A stretch of 7,367 bases of DNA from Methanobacteriota archaeon (GTDB lineage Archaea > Thermoplasmatota > Poseidoniia > Poseidoniales > Thalassarchaeaceae). A program made the translations under genes and the position numbers. This document shows, in pieces, positions 1 through 5,464 of this stretch. The notes beneath the pieces are model-generated. The model was not told the DNA's origin. It did not search any database and was given only the letters and a program-made list of their open reading frames with translations. Position 1 is the first letter of the stretch. The number at the start of each line of letters is the position of its first letter. The stretch is taken from the NCBI GenBank assembly GCA_002685895.1, contig NYYK01000022.1, forward strand, positions 3,862 to 11,228. Direction: 5' to 3'.

Positions 1-3000
1 CAAGCCTGCCACCCCTTTGGAGGTAGCCCAACAAGGCATACCCAGCACTTGTGGTTCGGATCTTGTTCATCGGCATCATCTTTCTCGGGCTCTGTCGGCA
101 CCGAAGTTTCTTCTGAATCCACGGGCGGTGTAATGCTCTCGACTACAGCGGGATTCTCATCTAACTCTTCGTGGACTGCTTCTGTGGAAATCGAAGTGTC
201 TGGTTCTGGCTCCGGCATCTGGAATTCTTTGGCATCTGGAGCCTGTGCTGGTTGCGCTTGAGGTGGAGGGGGAAGGGGGTAGGCACCTGTGGCGGGTGAT
301 ACAGGTGCGCTTTCCTGCGGTGGGGGCTGAGGTAACACCTGATTATTCTGAGGTGGTGGAGTAACCGTTTCCGCAACAGGAACTACCGGAGTTACAGGGG
401 GAACAATTGTTACAGGAGATTGAGGGATTCCAACTAATGGTGACGCCTCTTTCTTTGTTGAAGCAATAACAACAACTACCCCTACAATAAGTGCTAATAT
501 CATTATGATAGCAATCCCCCATACCCAAGCAGAATTGCCAGATGCAACCTCTTTTGCTGGATTAACTGAAGCATTCAAATCGAAACTATATGATGAGCCA
601 CTGACATCATCCGCAGATTCCAAACTAAGAATGATTGTACTTGGGGCCGTATCATCTGGAGTTACATCAATATTCAACGTTCTAGCCTCGCCGGGCTGCA
701 ATTCAACCATATCCGCGTTAGTGATTTTAACCACCCATCCATCGGGCCCAACTGCAGTAATTCGATGAGATAATATTGAATTACCATCATTTGTAATATC
801 AACTGAATAAGTCGCCTTTATGCCATCAACAAACGATTCTGGCTCAACCAAAGAACTCCATAGAACCTGCTTAGTTGCAGCCGTCTTGAGTGTCACAGTA
901 TCTGCAATCTGCACATCATCAACAATGATTTGCATTGTGACAGCAGGCTCACTGCCCGCTTCAGTTGTAGCTGGCATCACCACTAAACACTCTATCCGTT
1001 CACCTGAACCGGGAGCAATTTCACCCACGGGATCGCATAACCCTGTCCAAGCACTTGAGGGCATCAATAAATTGGTCGTAGGAGTCCATTTCTGAGAGCC
1101 GCTGTTTGTAATGAGCCAAATGAGCCTGAATCCGGGCATCCCCACTGGGTGGTTGCCAAGTCCAAGAACACTTGATGAACGAGTTCCATCACTGAAAACT
1201 ATCTCATCAAAACTGATACTTGGTTGGGGTACTGACTGTACATCGAGATACCCATTCCATGTTACCCGATAACCCGAACTATCAATCATTATCAATTCAA
1301 TAGGGCCACTTGCAGCCAATCCATTTCCTTGAAGGGCAACGACAATTGATTTTGTTTCAGTTGGCTGAAGAGTCATAGTTGGTAATTGATTTGAAATATC
1401 CCAGCCACCAGGTAGTTCTGCTGATGCCGTCAATGATAATGCGATGTTCCCCTCATTTTTTACCGTGAAGCGCAGATTTAACTGACTGTCGGGACGCAAA
1501 GTTCCAAATGTCGATTCATTATCAAGAGTAGCGTTTTGATACCCTGAAACTACAAAATTTAGATCTAATTGCCAAATCAAATTGTTATCTAGTTGCGAAG
1601 TGGCTACCAATGAACCAGTGAGTGCAGTTCCTGCTGAAACCATCTGTCCAGTTGGAGGAACAAGCGTCACGCCGACGATTTTCGTTCCAGACATTGGTAT
1701 GTATCCTGATGAAGCTGATGGGGTGCCAACCATTGAACCAAGAGAGTCGAATCCTAAGTGCCAACCTGATGGTGCCAAGAGATCCAAATCCCAGCCTTGT
1801 GGCCCATTGCCCTCATTATACATCGTCACATTGAATGAAGTATCTTCAACAGGGGAGACCACCTGCTGATTGAAATTAGCGAATCGGAATCCAGAAAGAA
1901 CCGGGACATCCAATGTTAGTGTTATCGGGTAATCAATTCCATTGTCTACATCCCTTCCTGTGATAGTGAATTGATAAATTCCCGGTTCAGGAGGGGCAGG
2001 ATGGACCATAGTCAAACCAACTGCTTCATTTCCTGAGCCATTTAGTAAAAATGTCGTTTGTGAAAAAGATTGAAACCAATCAAACGACTGCCCATCACTC
2101 GTTCTAATCGGTTTTTCAACCAAAATTGTGGCATTCGTAGGTATCAGCGCAGTATTCCTAATTGTCAAATTCCATTGCGCTGTCGACGTTGTAGAATCAC
2201 TGACTTGATTTATCACGCTCTCAGTAGTTACTCGAACACCCGGTTCGGTAACACCTATAGTCTCAAGATAGATATTGTTGGATTCATCCAATTCCTCAAA
2301 CGCGTCTGTAGGGTCAACTCGCATGATGATGTCGTTGTCACCATTCACAGTAGGAGTCCACTGCCAATTTACTCCCCTAACCTCCCCTGGCCCAAGAGCA
2401 ATTGTGTGGGTGGTGAGTGATTGCCCCCCAGCAGTAGCTCGCACTTGCAGGTCATCCATGACTCTGCTTCCCATGTTTGTAATTTGCACACTGAATGTGA
2501 CCTCTTCATTGACTTGAGGAATTGGGTCTGAAAGTAAAAATGACTGGGGGACAAAAGCGGCATCTGGCGATAAGTCATCTACTCCCGCACCACGGATAGC
2601 CAATGCATAAGTTTGCTCCGATTTCTGACCACCATGGCGTACATCAGAGACGCTAACAGTCCAAACACCCTTTTGGGCCTGGTCAATCAATACAACCTCT
2701 ACATTGTTTGTATCATCTGCGGAACCTCCCGAAATAGAACGCCCATTCTGAAATACATTCCCCAAGTATGTAGTCGTGCCATCAGGTGCTGTCACGACCA
2801 AATCCAAATCATTCTGTAATTGTGTAGATGCCCAAGTACTACCACGATAATCAGACCATGACAAGACAACTTTGAGTTGTTGCCAACCATGTGTTAGATT
2901 GAATGAGTAATCACGGGTGTTGCCACTGCGTAGGTAGTTTCGATCATCTACCCAGACACCTGTATCGCCAATTGTGTTAAGCGAGCGGGCAAGATTGATT

Positions 3001-4703
3001 CTACCCCACCCCTCATCGTTGTTAGGTATATCTCGACTATCCATATCCTCAGCACCAAGGATAAGGAGAGATTTCACCAGTGCGCCCTGTGGTTCAGGTC
3101 GTTGTGCTATTTCCATTAGGTATTCCCGAATAAGCGCCGAAGCACCAGCAGCGTTAGGGGCTGCCATCGAAGTACCAGAATATTCCAAGTACCATTGACT
3201 ACTCCATGTAGCTGTCGAAATATCAGAAGCATCTTGTGACCGGCAAGAACGAACCCAAGAGCCTGGAGCGCTTACATCGGGCTTGAGGCGCCCATCATCT
3301 GTAGGCCCACGACTGCTACTGGTTGCCAAAGTATCAGGTGCGCTACCACCTCGGTTGTGATGGTTACCGACTGCTATCTGATTCTTAGCGGTCGCTGGTG
3401 GTGAGATTGTTCCTGAGCCATCTCCATCGTTACCAGCTGAAAATAAGACTGCTAATCCATCGTATGACCAATATTGGTCGTAATAATTGACGCGATCATC
3501 GACATCGACACTATCTGTAGTATATTGGCCGAAATTAGTATGTGCGCCCCATGAATTAGAATGAATTCTAGCACCATTGTCATAGGCTGCATTTAGAATA
3601 TAATTCATGCTAGGGGAATAAAACTGGCCATCACTATCTCTCTCCATTGCTTGGAAGTAAAGGTTGGATTCTGGAGCCACACCTGCGAAACCACCCTTCG
3701 AGCCATCCCCAAGAACTGTGCAAGCCACATGAGTTCCGTGACCCGAGTGTGTGTCTTCTGTAGATGAATCTCCGCTGACAACAGAGACTACCCCATTGAT
3801 TCTATTATTCATATCACCATGATCTTGGTCAAGACCTGAATCGGCTACTGCAATTATCTGCCCACTTCCGTTGAGTGGCGTTGCAAATGCTGAAACTACT
3901 GATGAAATTTGCATATGGCCTCTTGAATTATCATTATGAAGTTCAAATCCAGGTGGCAAACGAAGCCAAGATACTGCCGGATTTGCTGCGATGAATGCGA
4001 TGTCACTTGTTGCGACTACGCCCTCAAAACGACCGGCATCGAGAATGTCACCAACATCCATTGTTGATTCAACAATATCACTGACACTCCATTTCCAATC
4101 GTCGATTACAACATCATCAACAGGCAATCCATCATGACTGGAACGCCACCCTTCAATCCTGAGTAATATCTCTGATTCAGTGGATGTTGCTAGTATCTCA
4201 TCAGCAACAAACATCGCCAAAGGTACTGGATGAACTGCTACAACTGATGGCAATGATTTGAGAGCATGTAATGAGGAGGGGTCGCCCTGAACAAAGAAGC
4301 CGGATGGAGGGATATGTGCTCGAATAATTGCGCCTCTGAGTGAGGAAATTTCCTCTTGTGCAGACCAGAGACCAACTTCTCCATCAACAATTACCATTAC
4401 GATATCAAATCTAGCCACAGCAAGATCTGGAGGCAATGGGTAGGACAATCGCAAACCGTACTCATCAAACACCCCGAGTCTTGTTTCTGCCTCCATTAAG
4501 CGAATCTGTTCATCTCCTTCAGAGAGTATTGAATTTTCCAACCCCCTCACGCTATTGGGGTCCACCTCTATTTTGGTATACTCAATCGTGGGAATTTCTC
4601 CCCAATCATTTACCTCTTCAGTTTGCTGGCTTGGGACAACTGAAGCAAGTGGCAAGAGCAACATCAAGAGCAACATCAGAATAGCATACGAGCGGTTTGA
4701 CAT
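1..4703 (-). CDS. Giant membrane-anchored subtilisin-like (S8, Kp43-type) serine protease, 3' end outside window
   Basis: Secreted endopeptidase tethered to the cell surface. I read the frame codon by codon from ATG at 4701-4703 and found no stop in 1567 codons; the gene runs off the left edge. Order: signal peptide (1-25), propeptide (about 26-280), S8 domain (about 283-560) with Asp288 (VADSGLD), His322 (GHGTHVA), oxyanion Asn425 (SAGNDG) and Ser512 (SGTSMAAP). SNSWG and GWGRINL resemble Kp43-type enzymes. A jelly-roll domain (about 595-707, NDLDLVVTAPDG) follows, then a CARDB-like domain (about 710-820), NEW3-like Ig repeats to about 1385, one helix (1393-1414), and a Pro/Glu-rich cytoplasmic tail with C1553-W-V-C1556, which looks like the first half of a zinc ribbon. 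Catalytic residues and spacing are intact, so it is probably active. The signal peptide supports the start. The downstream partner of the two genes at 4800-7367, after a 96-base spacer. Protease identity is near certain; substrate unknown. Confidence 0.95.
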   Translation of the reverse strand, partial: MSNRSYAILMLLLMLLLPLASVVPSQQTEEVNDWGEIPTIEYTKIEVDPNSVRGLENSILSEGDEQIRLMEAETRLGVFDEYGLRLSYPLPPDLAVARFDIVMVIVDGEVGLWSAQEEISSLRGAIIRAHIPPSGFFVQGDPSSLHALKSLPSVVAVHPVPLAMFVADEILATSTESEILLRIEGWRSSHDGLPVDDVVIDDWKWSVSDIVESTMDVGDILDAGRFEGVVATSDIAFIAANPAVSWLRLPPGFELHNDNSRGHMQISSVVSAFATPLNGSGQIIAVADSGLDQDHGDMNNRINGVVSVVSGDSSTEDTHSGHGTHVACTVLGDGSKGGFAGVAPESNLYFQAMERDSDGQFYSPSMNYILNAAYDNGARIHSNSWGAHTNFGQYTTDSVDVDDRVNYYDQYWSYDGLAVLFSAGNDGDGSGTISPPATAKNQIAVGNHHNRGGSAPDTLATSSSRGPTDDGRLKPDVSAPGSWVRSCRSQDASDISTATWSSQWYLEYSGTSMAAPNAAGASALIREYLMEIAQRPEPQGALVKSLLILGAEDMDSRDIPNNDEGWGRINLARSLNTIGDTGVWVDDRNYLRSGNTRDYSFNLTHGWQQLKVVLSWSDYRGSTWASTQLQNDLDLVVTAPDGTTTYLGNVFQNGRSISGGSADDTNNVEVVLIDQAQKGVWTVSVSDVRHGGQKSEQTYALAIRGAGVDDLSPDAAFVPQSFLLSDPIPQVNEEVTFSVQITNMGSRVMDDLQVRATAGGQSLTTHTIALGPGEVRGVNWQWTPTVNGDNDIIMRVDPTDAFEELDESNNIYLETIGVTEPGVRVTTESVINQVSDSTTSTAQWNLTIRNTALIPTNATILVEKPIRTSDGQSFDWFQSFSQTTFLLNGSGNEAVGLTMVHPAPPEPGIYQFTITGRDVDNGIDYPITLTLDVPVLSGFRFANFNQQVVSPVEDTSFNVTMYNEGNGPQGWDLDLLAPSGWHLGFDSLGSMVGTPSASSGYIPMSGTKIVGVTLVPPTGQMVSAGTALTGSLVATSQLDNNLIWQLDLNFVVSGYQNATLDNESTFGTLRPDSQLNLRFTVKNEGNIALSLTASAELPGGWDISNQLPTMTLQPTETKSIVVALQGNGLAASGPIELIMIDSSGYRVTWNGYLDVQSVPQPSISFDEIVFSDGTRSSSVLGLGNHPVGMPGFRLIWLITNSGSQKWTPTTNLLMPSSAWTGLCDPVGEIAPGSGERIECLVVMPATTEAGSEPAVTMQIIVDDVQIADTVTLKTAATKQVLWSSLVEPESFVDGIKATYSVDITNDGNSILSHRITAVGPDGWVVKITNADMVELQPGEARTLNIDVTPDDTAPSTIILSLESADDVSGSSYSFDLNASVNPAKEVASGNSAWVWGIAIIMILALIVGVVVVIASTKKEASPLVGIPQSPVTIVPPVTPVVPVAETVTPPPQNNQVLPQPPPQESAPVSPATGAYPLPPPPQAQPAQAPDAKEFQMPEPEPDTSISTEAVHEELDENPAVVESITPPVDSEETSVPTEPEKDDADEQDPNHKCWVCLVGLPPKGWQA
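3..527 (-). other. Transmembrane helix and cytoplasmic Pro/Glu-rich tail with CxxC
   Basis: Residues 1393-1414 form a 22-residue hydrophobic helix (WVWGIAIIMILALIVG and on) followed by KK, so the positive-inside rule puts the tail in the cytoplasm. The tail begins with repeated PPP and PQ runs (about 1421-1490), turns acidic (1490-1550), and ends in HKCWVC followed by LPPKGWQA at the window edge. The last two bases (TG) could open a Cys, a Trp or a stop codon; Cys would fit the second half of a zinc ribbon. Confidence 0.8.
783..2579 (-). other. Array of about six Ig-like repeats (CARDB then NEW3-like) in the protease stalk
   Basis: A recurring TN-x-G / NEGN beta-strand motif sits at residues 743, 850, 963, 1083, 1200 and 1305, spaced 105-120 residues apart. 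The first unit has the CARDB ending (ELDESNNIY). Later units show the NEW3-type pattern of a GW pair (GWDL, GWDI, GWVV) followed by a strand such as LQPTE or LQPGE and a closing strand. Such arrays usually act as stalks or ligand-binding modules between a surface enzyme and its membrane anchor. Cys1223 and Cys1239 in the fifth unit may form a disulfide. Domain names are by pattern, not by profile search. Confidence 0.7.
3024..3857 (-). other. Peptidase S8 catalytic domain
   Basis: Residues about 283-560 of the protease. The triad is Asp288, His322 and Ser512, with oxyanion Asn425. Spacing is 34, 103 and 87 residues, against 32, 91 and 66 in classical subtilisin, so modest insertions lie between His and Asn and between Asn and Ser. 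The position after THVA, usually Gly in this family, is Cys328; the only other Cys in the domain is Cys487. The GWGRIN motif near the end matches the close of S8 domains that are followed by a jelly-roll. Confidence 0.93.
4629..4703 (-). other. Signal peptide of the S8 protease
   Basis: Residues 1-25: a short N-region with one Arg (MSNRSYAI), a hydrophobic core built of two identical LMLL-type blocks, then PLASVVPS before the polar QQTEE. Cleavage after Ser25 (V-P-S) or near Ala20 is likely, by type I signal peptidase. No lipobox Cys is present, so this is Sec-type rather than lipoprotein export. The exact cleavage site is inferred. Confidence 0.8.
4653..4676 (-). repeat. Perfect 12-bp tandem duplication inside the signal peptide
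   Basis: The plus-strand unit CAAGAGCAACAT occurs twice back to back (4653-4664 and 4665-4676). It is in frame and encodes MLLL-MLLL, most of the hydrophobic core of the signal peptide. The copies are identical at every base, including synonymous positions, which points to a recent duplication or to slippage. Confidence 0.9.
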
Positions 4704-4738
4704 AATGTCCCCTCTATTGAGGGGACAACAGAACCGCT
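4691..4738 (-). repeat. Outer 7-bp stem enclosing the start codon
   Basis: AGCGGTT (4691-4697, inside codons 3-5 of the protease) is the exact reverse complement of AACCGCT (4732-4738, in the spacer). The 8-bp hairpin at 4707-4726 nests inside it. In the folded transcript the AUG at 4703-4701 falls in the internal loop between the two stems. Seen directly as sequence complementarity; folding in the cell is inferred. Confidence 0.6.
4707..4726 (-). repeat. 8-bp perfect hairpin holding the presumed Shine-Dalgarno of the protease
   Basis: GTCCCCTC (4707-4714) pairs perfectly with GAGGGGAC (4719-4726) around a 4-base loop. In the minus-strand transcript the 3' arm is GAGGGGAC, followed by AUU and the AUG start. 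The GAGG in this arm lies 7 bases before AUG and is the only Shine-Dalgarno-like sequence there, so folding would hide it. Confidence 0.75.
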
Positions 4739-4743
4739 ATATC

Positions 4744-4759
4744 TCTTAGGGCTCTAAGA
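4744..4759 (-). repeat. 6-bp inverted repeat with 4-base loop
   Basis: TCTTAG (4744-4749) and CTAAGA (4754-4759) are perfect reverse complements around GGCT. It lies between the 15-bp palindrome and the start-codon stem. It is short enough to arise by chance, but its place in a row of such elements makes it worth recording. Confidence 0.45.
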
Positions 4760-4763
4760 ATGA

Positions 4764-4778
4764 TGGTTGATTCAACCA
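4764..4778. promoter_or_regulatory. 15-bp palindrome TGGTTGATTCAACCA, possible operator
   Basis: TGGTTGA and TCAACCA are perfect reverse complements around one central base. The near-zero spacer suits a dimeric DNA-binding protein better than an RNA hairpin, although a 6-bp stem with a 3-base loop is possible. It starts 22 bases after the last base of the 217-residue protein's stop codon and 61 bases before the protease ATG. Confidence 0.45.
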
Positions 4779-4799
4779 AACTTTAGACAAGTATGGTAC

Positions 4800-5453
4800 T
4801 CAAAACCAATGGCGTTCTGCTTTGTCAGTAAAATATTCACTAGTCCAATCACCAACATTATGAGTCCAGGATTCTGTCAAATCTTCACCATCATAATATG
4901 AATATTCTAACTCAATTGTGATGTTATACTGCGCCCAAACAGTCGCCCCACCAATAACTAACTCGAGATCATCGCCTGCAATAGAGGTGTGAGCAGGAAT
5001 TTCAGAACGATGAAAATTGGTATTATTCAGAATCTCTCCATCAACATTTGTGAAAGAAACCGTAACTGTCACTTCGGTAATCGGCTTAGTACCATAATTG
5101 TGCAATTCTACTAGCACCACATGCCCTGGCCCACTCTGCATGTAAACCGTATCAACACTCACTGCATCACGTGGAATCACCCAGAAAACTACTGCAAAAG
5201 TTGTGAATATTAAGAAGGCCATGAAAATCGATGCTATTACTACATTGAATGGTGTAACTACTTGGCTAACTTTTTCTCCAACAAGCCTAACTTTCTCTAA
5301 CGCTTCATGCGCAAGTTCGACCTCATCTTTAGAAAATTGTTGGCCGCCAACATCAACCAGTTCATCGTCATCTGGAAGTATCTCTTCCTCGAGTTCTGGG
5401 TCGTCAGGATCACCGACTAGATTGAAGGCACCTTCGGGTTCTTTTTTTGCCAT
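4800..5453 (-). CDS. Single-pass membrane protein with acidic cytoplasmic N-terminus and beta-rich outer domain, unknown function
   Basis: 217 residues; family not recognised. The N-terminus starts MAKKEPEG, then a very acidic stretch (15-34, rich in D and E), then an amphipathic helical segment (about 41-66), a hydrophobic helix (about 69-94, FNVVIASIFMAFLIFTTFAVVFW) and about 120 outer residues. The outer part has alternating beta strands (HVVLVELHNYGTKPITEVTVTV) that recall the CARDB/FN3-type Ig fold and carries two N-glycosylation sequons (N143, N177). No Cys and no catalytic motif is seen. There is no cleavable signal peptide; the single helix would act as the membrane anchor. The start is set by GAGGTGAT ending 4 bases before ATG. 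The gene follows the large secreted-protein gene by 9 bases and precedes the protease, so a role in surface assembly or as a partner of its neighbours is a guess from context only. Confidence 0.9.
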   Translation of the reverse strand: MAKKEPEGAFNLVGDPDDPELEEEILPDDDELVDVGGQQFSKDEVELAHEALEKVRLVGEKVSQVVTPFNVVIASIFMAFLIFTTFAVVFWVIPRDAVSVDTVYMQSGPGHVVLVELHNYGTKPITEVTVTVSFTNVDGEILNNTNFHRSEIPAHTSIAGDDLELVIGGATVWAQYNITIELEYSYYDGEDLTESWTHNVGDWTSEYFTDKAERHWF

Positions 5454-5456
5454 CTA

Positions 5457-5464
5457 ATCACCTC
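5457..5464 (-). promoter_or_regulatory. Strong Shine-Dalgarno overlapping the upstream stop codon
   Basis: The minus strand reads GAGGTGAT, a long match to the complement of the archaeal 16S 3' end (ATCACCTC), then TAG and a further base context before ATG at 5453. It overlaps the TGA stop (5463-5465) of the gene before it, which suggests translational coupling and fixes the start of the 217-residue protein. Confidence 0.85.

Larger units (their letters stand above)
4704..4799 (-). promoter_or_regulatory. Structured spacer upstream of the protease gene
   Basis: These 96 bases separate the 217-residue membrane protein gene from the protease. They hold three separate inverted repeats (4764-4778, 4744-4759, 4707-4726) and one arm of a fourth pairing (4732-4738 with 4691-4697). 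That density is unusual in a genome that otherwise leaves 9 bases between genes. No run of five or more T on the minus strand marks a clear archaeal terminator. The best TATA-like stretch is GATATAG near 4737-4743, which is weak. It may contain a promoter, an operator, an mRNA control element or an RNA-processing site. Confidence 0.5.

Noticed and set aside
49..1095. Several plus-strand open frames (49-261, 505-768, 820-1095) with Ser/Thr-rich translations
   Set aside because: They are complements of the Pro/Glu-rich tail and Ig repeats of the protease; low-complexity translations follow from the codons on the other strand.
2070..2420. 116-codon plus-strand open frame, the longest on that strand
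   Set aside because: It lies wholly antisense to the protease reading frame, which I verified as continuous; its translation is rich in Arg, Cys and Ser with no domain, membrane segment or start signal.
4737..4746. GATATAG as a TATA box for the protease
   Set aside because: Only a partial match and it would place the transcription start inside the hairpin; too weak to list as a promoter by itself.
4744..4759. Hairpin as a transcription terminator for the two upstream genes
   Set aside because: No T-run follows on the minus strand, which is the main mark of archaeal termination; kept only as an inverted repeat.
5203..5457. Plus-strand 84-codon frame with long Ser runs
   Set aside because: The Ser runs are the complement of the Asp/Glu-rich N-terminus of the membrane protein on the minus strand.
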